A DNA stretch of 64,000 bases from Paenibacillus azoreducens (lineage in GTDB: Bacteria > Bacillota > Bacilli > Paenibacillales > Paenibacillaceae): NCBI RefSeq assembly GCF_021654775.1, contig NZ_AP025343.1, positions 7,160,001 through 7,224,000 on the forward strand, written 5' to 3'. Below, in pieces: positions 38,757-49,075 of this stretch. The position numbers were made by a program, and so were the translations under genes. The notes below the pieces were generated by a model, which ran no database searches, was not told the DNA's origin, and saw only the letters and a list, made by a program, of their open reading frames with translations. Within the stretch, counting starts at the first letter, position 1. Each line of letters starts with the position of its first letter.

Positions 38757-39062
38757 TTGCTTATCTTTTAACTTGGAATTTTCAGATTTTGCAAACCTAA
38801 AAATAGCGGCTTAACGCAAGAGCAGTCTAGCGAGAAATATCCGCTCGCTAACGGCTCTCCTGCCGGTTTACATCATTTTTTGTTTCAATGGTACTTTTCG
38901 AAATATCGCGATTTTAGTTTTCTATCCTGCAAAAGCAGATATCCCGCAAATCCTTGCTCTTTATACAGGTATCCCGAAAGATTTTACCATAAAATGGTCC
39001 ACCTTGCGATTCTCTGTACAAGTATCCTTCTTGCTGAAAACAAGCTATTGGGGAATACCGAA
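38757..39062. other. mfd-fin intergenic region with repeated GGATA words
   Basis: No gene is supported in this stretch. On the minus strand the word GGATA, usually GGGATA(C/T)C, occurs five times between 39109 and 38923 at widening intervals. A TGGTAAAAT sequence at about 38996-38988 could be an extended -10 for mfd. No clear -35 was found. Confidence 0.35.
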
Positions 39063-39063
39063 A

Positions 39064-39096
39064 AGAAGCCTCAGCAAAACTGCCAAGGCCCCAAAA
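39064..39096 (-). terminator. Probable terminator of fin
   Basis: Minus-strand GCCTTGGCAG and CTGAGGC arms pair imperfectly and are followed by TTCTTTTC. It lies about 30 bp after the fin stop, so mfd may need its own promoter. Confidence 0.5.
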
Positions 39097-39124
39097 TGTC
39101 GGGTATCCCTACCGTATATTACGT

Positions 39125-39355
39125 TTATTGCAGCGGACTGTTAACAAGGCTCAGCTCCGGATGATTCTCCAGGGCCTCCCTGCAGTATTCGCATATCACC
39201 TTAACCGTCACGTCTCCGCTTAAATCATACGATATTATATCTCTACGTTCCGCAGGGGTCAAGGAAAGAAAACCAAGCTGCGTGTCGGTCACCTGCCTGG
39301 AATCAAGGCTTCCGAGTTGGGTTCGACAGTGCCGGCAGATATAATTTATAGCCAT
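39125..39355 (-). CDS. fin: Anti-sigma F factor Fin
   Basis: Fin (YabK) is a small zinc protein that inhibits sigma F and helps the switch to sigma G in the forespore. The 76 residues contain two CxxC pairs, CRHC near residue 7 and CEYC near residue 56, consistent with one zinc site. LGFLSLTPAERRDIISYD is typical of the family. It lies between pth and mfd exactly as in B. subtilis, where it is made under sigma F control. No sigma F promoter was assigned here. Confidence 0.92.
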   Translation of the reverse strand: MAINYICRHCRTQLGSLDSRQVTDTQLGFLSLTPAERRDIISYDLSGDVTVKVICEYCREALENHPELSLVNSPLQ

Positions 39356-39444
39356 TTATATGCCTCCTGAAGGTGATTTATACCCTCATTATGCCCGCTT
39401 CATCCTTGATTTAGCCCTGTGTTCGCGAGTGGATCCCTGCTTTT

Positions 39445-40005
39445 TTATCCGTTAAACTTCGCCATCGTTTGCTCGTAAGTGTGATCCAAACTATATTCAG
39501 CCGCATCGCAGGCTTGATCGATCATGCTCTCGAGCAGCTCTTTTTCCTTTTTGGGGAATGACGTCAGCACATAATCAACGATGGCAAAGCCGGGTTCGGG
39601 ACGGGAAATGCCCATCCGAATCCGGTTGAATACCTGGGTTCCCGTATGCTGAATGATCGACTTAATTCCGTTATGCCCGCCGGCGCTTCCTTGATAGCGC
39701 AGCCGTATTTTGCCGATTTCCGTATCCATATCATCGTACACAACGATCATATCTTCCAGCTTAACCTTGTAATAATCCATATAAGCTCTTACGGCTTCGC
39801 CCGATAAATTCATAAATGTCATCGGCTTGATGAGTACCACTTTATTCGTGCCGATAAAACCCTCTCCGACGAGAGCTTTGCACTTGCTCGGGCCGAATGC
39901 AATTCCATGGCGTTTAGCCAAGGCATCAAGCATCATAAAACCGACATTATGCCGCGTTTTTTCGTAATTGGAACCGGGATTTCCCAGTCCGACGATCCAT
40001 TTCAT
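39445..40005 (-). CDS. pth: Peptidyl-tRNA hydrolase
   Basis: Pth recycles tRNA by cleaving peptidyl-tRNA released early from ribosomes. The 186 residues have WIVGLGNPGSNYEKTRHNVG with the catalytic histidine at about residue 20, VLIKPMTFMNLSGEAV, VVYDDMDTEIGKIRLR, and GSAGGHNGIKSI. The B. subtilis homologue is also called spoVC, since certain alleles block sporulation. It lies between prs and fin. The ctc gene found between prs and pth in B. subtilis is absent. Confidence 0.97.
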   Translation of the reverse strand: MKWIVGLGNPGSNYEKTRHNVGFMMLDALAKRHGIAFGPSKCKALVGEGFIGTNKVVLIKPMTFMNLSGEAVRAYMDYYKVKLEDMIVVYDDMDTEIGKIRLRYQGSAGGHNGIKSIIQHTGTQVFNRIRMGISRPEPGFAIVDYVLTSFPKKEKELLESMIDQACDAAEYSLDHTYEQTMAKFNG

Positions 40006-40037
40006 AGTGCTTTTTTTCCTCCAAACGCACGTTTATG

Positions 40038-40086
40038 ACGAGAAGGGTTACATTTCCCTGATCTAGGAAAATATAACCCCTTCATC
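40038..40086 (-). terminator. Hairpin between prs and pth
   Basis: AAGGGGTTATATTTTCC and GGGAAATGTAACCCTT form a long imperfect stem on the minus strand just after the prs stop. No T run follows, so it may act in processing or partial attenuation rather than full termination. Confidence 0.5.
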
Positions 40087-40095
40087 GCCTGTTAT

Positions 40096-41049
40096 CTATT
40101 CGATTTCAAACAGCTTGCTGATCGACAGTTCTTCATGAACCCGGATGATCGCTTCGCCCATAAGCGGAGCTACCGAAAGCACTTTAATTTTGTTGCTGGG
40201 ATCAGGATGCATGATCGGAATGGTGTCCGTCACAATCACTTCACTCAGCGGAGAGTTTTCAAGGCGTTCCATCGCTGGACCGGAGAATACCGGGTGCGTA
40301 CAGCAAGCATAAACTTCCTTAACGCCCCCTTCCATCAACGCGTTGGCGCCAAGGACAATTGTACCGGCCGTATCGATGATGTCGTCGATAAGAATCGCGG
40401 TTTTCCCCTCGATATTACCGATGATGTTCATAACTTCACTTACGTTCGGTTCCGGACGACGCTTGTCGATAATCGCCAGCGGTGCATTCAAGAAATCAGC
40501 CAGCTTTCTCGCACGCACAACACCGCCATGGTCAGGAGAGACCACGACAGGATTCTCGATTTGCTTGGAGCGGAAATATTGCGCCAGAATTGGCACCCCA
40601 AGCAAATGATCCACCGGAATGTCGAAAAACCCTTGAATCTGCATGGCATGCAAATCCATCGTGATGACGCGGTGCGCACCGGCCTTCTCTATCAGATTCG
40701 CTACCAGCTTCGCCGTGATTGGATCACGCGAACGGGCTTTGCGGTCCTGACGAGCGTACCCGTAGTAAGGAATGACAACGTTGATGCTTTTCGCGGATGC
40801 GCGCTTCAGAGCATCAACCATGATGAGCAATTCCATCAGATTGTCATTGACAGGTCCGCAGGTGGATTGTACTACATACACATGACAACCGCGAACACTC
40901 TCATTCAGTTTCACCTGAATTTCTCCATCGCTGAAGCTGGTGGTGTGTGAATCACCCATCGGGATTCCGATGTAATCGGCAATCTGCTGGGCTAGCTTCG
41001 GATTGGAGTTACAAGTAAAAATCTTTAATTTCGAATCACAATAAGTCAT
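40096..41049 (-). CDS. prs: Ribose-phosphate pyrophosphokinase (PRPP synthetase)
   Basis: Prs makes PRPP for purine, pyrimidine, NAD, histidine and tryptophan synthesis; NadC, Hpt and PurR in this window all bind PRPP. The 317 residues show the active-site [35 protein letters not shown], and the PRPP loop [20 protein letters not shown] lies 11 bp before the ATG. It follows glmU directly, as in B. subtilis. Confidence 0.98.
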   Translation of the reverse strand: MTYCDSKLKIFTCNSNPKLAQQIADYIGIPMGDSHTTSFSDGEIQVKLNESVRGCHVYVVQSTCGPVNDNLMELLIMVDALKRASAKSINVVIPYYGYARQDRKARSRDPITAKLVANLIEKAGAHRVITMDLHAMQIQGFFDIPVDHLLGVPILAQYFRSKQIENPVVVSPDHGGVVRARKLADFLNAPLAIIDKRRPEPNVSEVMNIIGNIEGKTAILIDDIIDTAGTIVLGANALMEGGVKEVYACCTHPVFSGPAMERLENSPLSEVIVTDTIPIMHPDPSNKIKVLSVAPLMGEAIIRVHEELSISKLFEIE

Positions 41050-41153
41050 AGAATAAAAACCCTCCGTGCTGGTTCATTGAAATTCATGCCTGTCTCCATT
41101 GCCGTTTGAACAATGTTACCTATTACTATTTAACCATCCTTTGGACGCAAAAG

Positions 41154-42545
41154 CTACTTCTTGTCTTTTTTTGCCTTTGCGCGGTCACGGATTTTTTCCG
41201 CATATCCCGGTTTATTTTCCTGACGTTGTCTGGCGATTCCCAGATCGTTTTCAGGCACGGAGTGCGTAATAGTCGAACCCGCAACGACGTATGCACCTTT
41301 TCCGATCGTCACGGGGGCAATCAAATTAACATTGCTGCCGACAAAAGCATCGTCTTCAATTTCTGTCATAAACTTATTATATCCATCATAGTTGACCGTT
41401 ATCGCGCCGCAGCCGACATTGACATTTTTGCCTACGTTGGCATCTCCGATATAGCTAAGATGGGAAACCTTGGAATCATTGTCGATTCTGGCGTTCTTCA
41501 CTTCCACAAAATCCCCGATCCTCACGTTTTCGCCCAATTTGGTTTTTGGACGCAGATACGCAAAAGGACCGACAGTCGTGCGGTTGCCGACTTCGGCCTG
41601 ATCGAGCACGGAGTGTTTGATGGCGACGCCTTCGCCGATCACGGAATCCTTAATGTCGCTTTGCGGTCCGATCTGGCAATCCTCGCCGATGACGGTGTTC
41701 CCCTTGATTACGGTGCCCGGATAAAGAACCGTATCGGAGCCGATCTTTACATCAGCGTCAATATAGGTGGAGGCTGGATCGATAATCGTAACGCCGCCCA
41801 GCATATGGCGCAGATTGATACGTTCCCGCATGAGGCGTTCCGCTTCGGAAAGGGCCAGGCGGTCATTCACACCGATCGATTCCGCATAATCCTCCGTCAT
41901 ATAACCAAGAACCGTTTCACCTTGATTGACCAAAATTCCAATGACATCCGTCAAATAATATTCCTGCTGAACGTTCTCATTTGTGACCTTCTCCAAAGCC
42001 GCAAATAGTTTGGCATTATCAAAACAATAAGTTCCTGTATTAAATTCGCAAACGGCATCCTCTTCAGGCGAGCAATCCTTCTGCTCCACGATGCGCTGAA
42101 CGCTGCCATCCTCGCTGCGGATCACGCGTCCATAACCCTTAGGATTATCTGTATAGGCTGTTAGTACCGTTGCGGCTGCTTTTTTACTTTCATGAAGCTC
42201 CGTCAGAGCTTCTAGTGTTTCTGCGGTTACCAGCGGTGTATCCCCGCAAATCACAATAGTGGAGCCTTGTTCCGATCCGAGCAGATCCTTGGCCATTTTC
42301 ACCGCATGACCGGTTCCAAGCTGCTGCTCCTGTAGTACGTACTCCGCGGCCTCGCCCAGATAAGATTGGACTGCTTCCGCTCCATGTCCTACGATAACGA
42401 TGCTCCGTTCACAGTTGACTTTCTGCACCGTATCCAGCACATGACCGACCATAGGCTTTCCACATACCGGGTGCAGCACTTTGTACAGTTTCGATTTCAT
42501 TCGTTTACCCTGCCCGGCGGCAAGAACAATCGCCATTCTTTTCAA
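41154..42545 (-). CDS. glmU: Bifunctional UDP-N-acetylglucosamine pyrophosphorylase / glucosamine-1-phosphate acetyltransferase
   Basis: GlmU acetylates glucosamine-1-phosphate and then makes UDP-GlcNAc for peptidoglycan and teichoic acids. The N-terminal nucleotidyltransferase shows [19 protein letters not shown]; the C-terminal left-handed beta helix has many hexapeptide repeats ([15 protein letters not shown] onward) and the acetyltransferase site [11 protein letters not shown]. The 463 residues are standard. The start appears to be TTG at 42545, nine bases after GGAGG, with an ATG at 42536 as alternative. It lies between spoVG and prs. Confidence 0.97.
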   Translation of the reverse strand: MKRMAIVLAAGQGKRMKSKLYKVLHPVCGKPMVGHVLDTVQKVNCERSIVIVGHGAEAVQSYLGEAAEYVLQEQQLGTGHAVKMAKDLLGSEQGSTIVICGDTPLVTAETLEALTELHESKKAAATVLTAYTDNPKGYGRVIRSEDGSVQRIVEQKDCSPEEDAVCEFNTGTYCFDNAKLFAALEKVTNENVQQEYYLTDVIGILVNQGETVLGYMTEDYAESIGVNDRLALSEAERLMRERINLRHMLGGVTIIDPASTYIDADVKIGSDTVLYPGTVIKGNTVIGEDCQIGPQSDIKDSVIGEGVAIKHSVLDQAEVGNRTTVGPFAYLRPKTKLGENVRIGDFVEVKNARIDNDSKVSHLSYIGDANVGKNVNVGCGAITVNYDGYNKFMTEIEDDAFVGSNVNLIAPVTIGKGAYVVAGSTITHSVPENDLGIARQRQENKPGYAEKIRDRAKAKKDKK

Positions 42546-42601
42546 GGGTTTTGACCTCCCACTCTTAAACTCATTACTGAATATATCGTATTATCTGCAA
42601 A

Positions 42602-42637
42602 AAGAAAAGAGAGCCATAAGTCTGGCTCTCTTTTCCT
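42602..42637 (-). terminator. Terminator of spoVG
   Basis: Minus-strand AAGAGAGCCAGA and TCTGGCTCTCTT-type arms (GAGAGCCA/TGGCTCTC) are followed by TTTTCTTTTTG. It separates spoVG from glmU. Confidence 0.9.
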
Positions 42638-42656
42638 TGAACCCCAATTGTAAACC

Positions 42657-42941
42657 TTAAGCGCCTTCTTCAATCACTTCTTCTTCATTGGCAGCGCGTT
42701 CATATTCCGCCAGAACAGCCGTTTGGATCTTCTCCCGTGTACCGGATGAGATCGGATGGGCAATATCGCGGAATTCTCCATCTGGAGTGCGCTTGCTCGG
42801 CATAGCAACGAACATTCCATTGTTGCCATCGATGACCCGAATATCATGAACCACAAATTCGTTATCAATGGTAATGGATGCGATTGCTTTCATTCTCCCC
42901 TCAGAGTTGACTCGGCGGAGTCTGACATCCGTAATTTGCAT
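42657..42941 (-). CDS. spoVG: Septation and sporulation regulator SpoVG
   Basis: SpoVG is a small conserved nucleic-acid-binding protein that affects septation, sporulation timing and many post-exponential genes. The 94 residues match the family: [67 protein letters not shown] precedes the ATG. A sigma H-type promoter lies just upstream. The yabJ gene that precedes spoVG in B. subtilis is absent, so spoVG here follows purR directly. Confidence 0.97.
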   Translation of the reverse strand: MQITDVRLRRVNSEGRMKAIASITIDNEFVVHDIRVIDGNNGMFVAMPSKRTPDGEFRDIAHPISSGTREKIQTAVLAEYERAANEEEVIEEGA

Positions 42942-42978
42942 GTGTGTTCACCACCTTTTTCCATCAGAGACTTGGTGT

Positions 42979-43009
42979 ATAATTTCCACACAGCATTTCG
43001 AAATCCTCT
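42979..43009 (-). promoter_or_regulatory. Sigma H-type promoter of spoVG
   Basis: Minus-strand AGAGGATTTCG (-35 region, about 43010-43000) and GTGGAAATTATAC (-10 region, about 42990-42978) closely resemble the sigma H promoter of B. subtilis spoVG (AGGATTT and GGAATT). The sequence between purR and this promoter is strongly AT-rich, as is typical for AbrB-controlled promoters. Confidence 0.72.
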
Positions 43010-43136
43010 TTTTTCAGGCAATAAAATATCCTAAATTCAGGAATTTTTTTATAAGATTGATATTGTCGACAGACTTCGGAACTATTCGCCTATAAAATAT
43101 TTTAATCGACAAATTTTGCAGTCGTCCTGTCGTTTA

Positions 43137-43964
43137 TCATTTACTGAAATAATTACCCGGTTTCACGTTAATTTCCTTCGATTTGGAATCGACGCCGGCC
43201 AAAGTCGCCAAGGAGACGTAATCGCGGAGCAAACGCTCCTCGCTCTCCACCTCGCCCGACTCCACCAATACGCCTACCCCTGCCACTTCAGCATCAAATT
43301 CAGCCAGCAGATCCACCATGCCCTGAATCGTTCCGCCCGCCTTCATGAAGTCATCCACGATCAGAACCTTGGACTTCTCTTTAAGCGCACGCCGCGAAAG
43401 CGACATGGTATGAATGCTTTTATGGGAACCGGAGACATAATTGATGCTTACGGCCGAGCCTTCTGTGACCTGATGGTCCCTGCGCACCAGAACAACCGGC
43501 AGATTCAGCTGCGCCCCGGTTGCATAAGCAAGCGGAATCCCTTTGGTTTCCACCGTCATCACCACGTCGATCTCCTGATCGGCAAAGGCGGTGGCAAATA
43601 TTTTGCCTGCTTCGTTCATCAGGGAAGGCTGTCCTAACAGATCCGACATATACAAATATCCGCCGGGGAGAACCCGATCTTTCTGCTGCAGTTGGCGGCA
43701 TAACTCCTCGGCAAAAATAAGCGCCTGATCCTTTGGCATCTTGGGAATGAATTTCACGCCCCCTGCCGCTCCCGCATGGGTCTGAAGTTCTCCCATCCCC
43801 TCATCCTCGAACACTTCTTTGATTATGACCAGATCTTCGCTGATGGAAGATTTGGCGGCACCATACCTGTCGGCGAACGTGGTGAGCGGAATTAATGTAT
43901 GAGGTCTGGACAGCAGATATTGGGTCATCTCGACCAGACGCGCGCTTCGCTTTAACTTTTTCAC
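43137..43964 (-). CDS. purR: Purine operon repressor PurR
   Basis: PurR is a Gram-positive purine repressor that responds to PRPP. An N-terminal winged helix (about residues 1-74: RSARLVEMTQYLLSRPHTLIPL, KSSISEDLVIIKE) is joined to a phosphoribosyltransferase-type domain with the PRPP loop LIVDDFMKAGGTIQGMV. The start is GTG at 43964 with CGAGGAA upstream. At 275 aa it is close to the B. subtilis 285. Two PurBox-like sequences overlap its own promoter, suggesting autoregulation. Confidence 0.96.
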   Translation of the reverse strand: MKKLKRSARLVEMTQYLLSRPHTLIPLTTFADRYGAAKSSISEDLVIIKEVFEDEGMGELQTHAGAAGGVKFIPKMPKDQALIFAEELCRQLQQKDRVLPGGYLYMSDLLGQPSLMNEAGKIFATAFADQEIDVVMTVETKGIPLAYATGAQLNLPVVLVRRDHQVTEGSAVSINYVSGSHKSIHTMSLSRRALKEKSKVLIVDDFMKAGGTIQGMVDLLAEFDAEVAGVGVLVESGEVESEERLLRDYVSLATLAGVDSKSKEINVKPGNYFSK

Positions 43965-44082
43965 AAAAATTCCTCGCTATCACATTATTCAGGATCTCTC
44001 CCAAAACTCTATCATGGCTGATAATGCTGTATCTCTCTTTGTTTTAAGCCATTTTCCAATCTGAACTTAATGAAAATCCTTA

Positions 44083-44121
44083 ATCCAAACAATTTTATAG
44101 TGTAATTTCCGAATATTATAG
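44083..44121 (-). promoter_or_regulatory. purR promoter region with PurBox-like operators
   Basis: A -10 TATAAT (44120-44115, minus strand) directly abuts ATTTCCGAATATT (44105-44117 on the plus strand), one mismatch from the PurBox AWWWCCGAACWWT. A weaker second box, TAATCCAAACAAT, lies at 44081-44093. B. subtilis PurR binds paired PurBoxes at its targets, including its own operon. The site lies within the 320-bp purR-ispE gap, which holds no gene. Confidence 0.55.
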
Positions 44122-44283
44122 TATAAATATAACATTTTTGTACGTGTTTGTACAATGATATTCATTTCTCAGCGATGGTTTTAAACGCAAATCCATTTCC
44201 CTTAATCTATATCAACGGAACGGAAGAAAAATAGCTGTCTTATTTATCACAGCGAAATCAAATGATTCGGATTGGGTTCCATG

Positions 44284-45138
44284 CTAGGTAAGCAGTCGCA
44301 CAGCGTACACTTCTTTGCAAAATCCCCGAAGCCCGTTATAAATACGTGCTACTTTCGACTCCTTATATACAAGGCCGAAAACAGTCGGGCCGCTTCCGGA
44401 CATTAAAGCACCGTCCGCTCCAAGCTTCAGCATCGCTTCTTTGAGCTGTCCTACTTGCGGATGGAGCTTCAAGGTCACATCCTCCAGCACGTTTCCAAGG
44501 CCGCCGCATACAGCGCCGAAATCGCCGGCTTCCAAAGCACGGATCATTCCGCTTGCAGACGGATGCCGTTTAACCTCAGCAGCTTTGAATTTGCCGTACA
44601 CTTCTGCGGTCGACACATTGATCGGGGGCTTGGCCAGAATTACCCAACACTGCAGCGGATTACGGACAGGCGTCAGCTTCTCCCCTCTGCCGGTTGCAAG
44701 CGCGGTCCCCCCCGTCACGCAAAAGGGAACGTCCGATCCCAGTTCGGCGCCAAGCTCTTGCAGCTCTTCCGCCGATATATTCAAATTCCAAAGCCGGTTC
44801 AGCCCTCTCAGCGCCGCAGCTGCATCACTGCTGCCCCCGGCGAGGCCGGCGGCCACAGGTATTTTTTTATCCAAATGAATATGTACGCCGCTCCGAACGT
44901 CGTAACGGTCTTTAATCAGTCTAGCCGCCTGAAAAGCCAGATTTTTCTCATCAAGCGGAATATAACCCGCCTGGCTCGTAATGATGATCGTATCGCGCGG
45001 CAGTGCCGACATTTCCAACCGGTCCGCCAAATCGACCATCGTCATAACCATTTCGACCTCATGAAATCCATCAGGCCGTTTATGTAATACGTCCAGCATC
45101 AAGTTGATTTTGGCTGGCGCTTTTTCGTAAATTTTCAA
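44284..45138 (-). CDS. ispE: 4-diphosphocytidyl-2-C-methyl-D-erythritol kinase
   Basis: IspE phosphorylates CDP-methylerythritol in the MEP isoprenoid pathway. It is a GHMP kinase: N-terminal [14 protein letters not shown], the ATP loop [17 protein letters not shown] near residue 97, and C-terminal [17 protein letters not shown] at 45138 (284 aa) is favoured because GGGTGG lies nine bases upstream and the N-terminus then aligns with B. subtilis. A GTG at 45147 would have no spacing from that site. It lies between sspF and purR. Confidence 0.95.
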   Translation of the reverse strand: MKIYEKAPAKINLMLDVLHKRPDGFHEVEMVMTMVDLADRLEMSALPRDTIIITSQAGYIPLDEKNLAFQAARLIKDRYDVRSGVHIHLDKKIPVAAGLAGGSSDAAAALRGLNRLWNLNISAEELQELGAELGSDVPFCVTGGTALATGRGEKLTPVRNPLQCWVILAKPPINVSTAEVYGKFKAAEVKRHPSASGMIRALEAGDFGAVCGGLGNVLEDVTLKLHPQVGQLKEAMLKLGADGALMSGSGPTVFGLVYKESKVARIYNGLRGFCKEVYAVRLLT

Positions 45139-45233
45139 GGCGTTCACCCACCCTTAAGTTTCCCTCTTATCAGCTTCAAATCATTATATCAAACTGAAAC
45201 ATGCAAGTCATTTCGAACCTTGCGGCTTGATTA

Positions 45234-45272
45234 TGAAAAACGGAGAACCCCTTAAGTAGGTGGTCTCCGCAA
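45234..45272 (-). terminator. Terminator of sspF
   Basis: Minus-strand GCGGAGACC and GGTTCTCCG arms are followed by TTTTTC, about 20 bp after the sspF stop. Confidence 0.85.
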
Positions 45273-45291
45273 ATATTGCTTTTCTTCGGTT

Positions 45292-45471
45292 TTACGATTT
45301 TCGCGCTGCGGCCTGCTCGGCGAGCTGGATGGCACGCTTCACCATGTTTCCTGCATCCTTGGCTTTAATACCGCCCCAGCCTTCCTCCTGCACTGTTTCA
45401 TAAAAACCCAGGTCTTTAGCAAGCTCCGTTTTCAGTTCTTCCGACATGACACTGCGGCGTCTGCGGCTCAT
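45292..45471 (-). CDS. sspF: Small acid-soluble spore protein SspF-like
   Basis: A 59-residue protein: it begins [20 protein letters not shown], continues [19 protein letters not shown], and ends with [14 protein letters not shown] and a short basic tail. This is the alpha/beta-type small acid-soluble protein pattern and aligns along its length with B. subtilis SspF. It should bind spore DNA. AAGGAGG lies eight bases before the ATG. It sits between veg and ispE as in B. subtilis, and is expected to be a late forespore gene. Confidence 0.95.
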   Translation of the reverse strand: MSRRRRSVMSEELKTELAKDLGFYETVQEEGWGGIKAKDAGNMVKRAIQLAEQAAARKS

Positions 45472-45605
45472 GGGCAGTCCTCCTTATCATCGTCTCATCC
45501 TGAGCGCGATCCTCCCGTTTACAAGATGATGCGCTTTTGAATTGTATAGGGGAACGCTTTATGTATTATCCCTCGCCGACCTTCCCCTCATTCGAAAAGT
45601 CCCTG

Positions 45606-45800
45606 CTAAAATAACCCCGCAAAGAGTATCGGAAAGAAGTCCGACGCCTGAAGGGCGCTTTTGCAAAGCAAAAGTACTGAGAGTATCGGAAAGAAGTAAG
45701 GGCGCCTCGCAAAGAGGGGCGCTTTTGCGGAGCAAAAGTACGGAGTGACATGTAGCCTTTGAAGCTTATTCCGATTACTTTGCGGGGACCCCGGAAGTTT
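45606..45800. repeat. Family 1 repeat, copy D, with internal duplication
   Basis: The copy opens AAAATAACCCCGCAAAGAG and closes CTTTGCGGGGACCCCGG. The segment from GAGTATCGGAAAGAAGT to GCAAAAGTAC occurs twice in tandem (starting about 45623 and 45681). The first has a degenerate inner hairpin and the second a complete one. It lies between veg and sspF. Confidence 0.8.
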
Positions 45801-45801
45801 T

Positions 45802-45889
45802 TAATACCCCCACAAAGTGACGCATGACCTTCGAAGCTTATTCCGATTACTTTGCGGGGACCCCGGAAGTTTATACTTTCTAATATGTC
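45802..45889. repeat. Family 1 short form, copy E, running into family 2 motif
   Basis: A 70-bp deletion form: CCCCCACAAAG joined directly to TGACGCATGACC, then the usual AAGCTTATTCCGATTACTTTGCGGGG. The right flank AAGTTTATACTTTCTAATATG matches copy F at 62964 and continues to the veg terminator. It is adjacent to copy D in the same orientation. Confidence 0.75.
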
Positions 45890-45926
45890 AACAAAAAGCA
45901 GCCTCCCCAAGGAAGGCTGCTTCAAA
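45890..45926 (-). terminator. Terminator of veg
   Basis: Minus-strand AAGCAGCCTTCC and GGAGGCTGCTT arms are followed by TTTTG, about 20 bp after the veg stop. Confidence 0.9.
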
Positions 45927-45945
45927 TTAAAAAAGTTACGCTTTA

Positions 45946-46212
45946 TCACACTTCATCCGTGTCTTTGGCATTATCGCCGCAGATCGTTACTTCTACGGAT
46001 TCAGTAAGAATATCCGCATAGCTGTACGAAACACGCTTAAATGTTTGCTGTTCTTGATCCAGCTTCACAATAAAAACAGAAGGGTACGTTTCTTCTAGCA
46101 CACCCGTGCGCTCGACGGTCTTTCGGCGACCACCGTTAGCACGCAGTGATATTTTCTGACCTACATGAGCTTCGAGATTGCGTTTGATTTCCAACAGCGC
46201 ATTTTTAGCCAT
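45946..46212 (-). CDS. veg: Veg protein
   Basis: An 88-residue protein of the Veg family (DUF1021). Seen are [30 protein letters not shown] sequence at the N-terminus, [20 protein letters not shown] and a short acidic tail. In B. subtilis Veg is highly expressed and affects biofilm matrix genes through SinR, but its biochemistry is unclear. It has a very strong promoter and its own terminator. The position between yabG and sspF matches B. subtilis. Confidence 0.96.
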   Translation of the reverse strand: MAKNALLEIKRNLEAHVGQKISLRANGGRRKTVERTGVLEETYPSVFIVKLDQEQQTFKRVSYSYADILTESVEVTICGDNAKDTDEV

Positions 46213-46239
46213 TGTCGACGACCACCTCTTTCCTTGTCC

Positions 46240-46269
46240 ATTATAACCTGAAAAGAGTTAATTTGTCAA
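46240..46269 (-). promoter_or_regulatory. Strong SigA promoter of veg
   Basis: Minus-strand TTGACA (46269-46264) and TATAAT (46245-46240) are spaced by 18 bp. The upstream AAATTTTATTTGACAAA is nearly the same as in the well-known B. subtilis veg promoter. Confidence 0.92.
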
Positions 46270-46361
46270 ATAAAATTTCAATTATAACAGCAACAATTTT
46301 ATATTGTCAACGGATTTTTTTGCGATATTTTGGCATATTTCCGCATACAACCGATTAACAA

Positions 46362-46404
46362 CAAAAAAACCTTAACCCGCAAAGCGGAATTAAGGTTTTT
46401 CTAG
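46362..46404 (-). terminator. Terminator of yabG
   Basis: Minus-strand AACCTTAATTCCGC and GCGGGTTAAGGTT arms are followed by seven T residues, just after the yabG stop. Confidence 0.92.
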
Positions 46405-46413
46405 CTTTTTCGC

Positions 46414-47310
46414 CTACATGGCTGACGGCGTTACCTTCAGCTGTGACAAATCATTTAAACGCGGTAAGCCAATCCTGTAGCTCCCGCGTGTTTCGATGCC
46501 TCCGACACCTTGAGTGCCGCTGATCGTATTGTGCAGAACGTCCATCATGTTAATCGTATCCCTTACCGATGTAAAGGAAGCTTTGGCGGCCACGTACACA
46601 GGATCCAGCGCATGAATGAGAATGCGCCCCGGCGAGCTGGCGAAATTCGCTCCCGCTTGCAGCAGCGCCTCAAAGTGCGACTGGCAGGCACCGGCCACAA
46701 TGGTCAGCGTATCGTAATGCCTTTCATACTGGCGGGCTACCTGAATCGCCGATACAAAATTTTGCGAATTTTTATAGCTGTTCAGACTATACAGATCATT
46801 ATTCGGCCTATGCTTGAGTACCCCGTCATGACCGGTAATGACAACGATGTCCGGCCTCACTCTGGGCAAAAGCCGGTATAAGGCATCCGCCATCCCCGTT
46901 TCGTTCACGTAGTGGCCCTCTGCAGGTACTCGGAGCTGCTGATAAAGACTGAGACTCTTTTTTAAGTAATTTAAATCCCCATCGAGATGGAGAACTTTAC
47001 CCGGAACCTCAAAATAAGATGGCTGCTCCATCATAGGCCAACTTCCGCCCAGGTCAGCCTGGTTACGCTCAGTCATTTCATCACGGTGGCGTTTCAACCT
47101 ATTTAACGACTCGTTTGCTTTAATATTGGCCTTCTGGGATCTTTCACTAAGCGGTGCATACGGCACTTTCACAAGGTCATCCAGGGGCGAATCAGCCAAC
47201 AGCCGAAACTCGGTCCCCTTGATCACAGCCAGATTGCTCCGCAGATCTTCTACTCGAAAAGCGATATCACCGCCATAAGATTTGCGGACGACCAGGTCTC
47301 CTACATTCAT
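46414..47310 (-). CDS. yabG: Sporulation-specific protease YabG
   Basis: YabG is a mother-cell cysteine protease that trims spore coat proteins before transglutaminase cross-linking. The protein has an N-terminal small domain (NVGDLVVRKSYGGDIAFRV, LLADSPLDDLVKVPY) and a catalytic part with DIVVITGHDGVL and IVAGACQSHFEALL, where H and C are probable catalytic residues. The ATG at 47310 (298 aa) aligns with the B. subtilis start. It lies between rsmA and veg. Confidence 0.94.
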   Translation of the reverse strand: MNVGDLVVRKSYGGDIAFRVEDLRSNLAVIKGTEFRLLADSPLDDLVKVPYAPLSERSQKANIKANESLNRLKRHRDEMTERNQADLGGSWPMMEQPSYFEVPGKVLHLDGDLNYLKKSLSLYQQLRVPAEGHYVNETGMADALYRLLPRVRPDIVVITGHDGVLKHRPNNDLYSLNSYKNSQNFVSAIQVARQYERHYDTLTIVAGACQSHFEALLQAGANFASSPGRILIHALDPVYVAAKASFTSVRDTINMMDVLHNTISGTQGVGGIETRGSYRIGLPRLNDLSQLKVTPSAM

Positions 47311-47446
47311 CACAACATCACCCCTACCCCATGTTATGGGCAAATCTCCCTAATGGTTCATCACTTTTGGGAAAATAAAGCGCAGCAAGCGCCTCCAAAG
47401 TTTTTTGTACCTGTGATGGAATGAATGACCTGGGATTTTTCCGGCA

Positions 47447-48879
<1,433 letters not shown>

Positions 48880-48945
48880 GTACTGGCTTCTTCCTTTCCA
48901 ACAAGCTCATCCGTTTCATGACGTCATGTCTGACGAACAGCTACA

Positions 48946-48978
48946 TAACAAAAAGAAGAGGAATGCTCCTCTTCTTTA
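48946..48978 (-). terminator. Terminator of yabE
   Basis: Minus-strand AAAGAAGAGGA and TCCTCTTCTTT arms around a 4-nt loop are followed by a T-rich end. It lies about 100 bp past the yabE stop and before rnmV. Confidence 0.85.
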
Positions 48979-49026
48979 GCATGACATTTTCATGATCATA
49001 ATACTATAACATTAGAAAGATATTGT

Positions 49027-49064
49027 AAAACCAAATTAGAGGTTGTTCAAAAAGTTCGCTTTTG
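49027..49064. repeat. Solo end of the GTTCAAAAAG element
   Basis: GTTGTTCAAAAAGTTCGCTTTTGAAC matches the left end of the MITE-like element at 27266 (GTTGTTCAAAAAGTCCGCTTTTGA). By itself it can also form a hairpin (GTTCAAAA/TTTTTGAAC). It lies just after the yabE stop. Confidence 0.5.
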
Positions 49065-49075
49065 AACACGCACAA

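Noticed and set aside
45542..45949. Open frames across the family 1 repeats, also at 63-254 and 28493-28684
   Set aside because: They arise from the palindromic repeat sequence itself and differ in frame between copies, so they are not conserved proteins.
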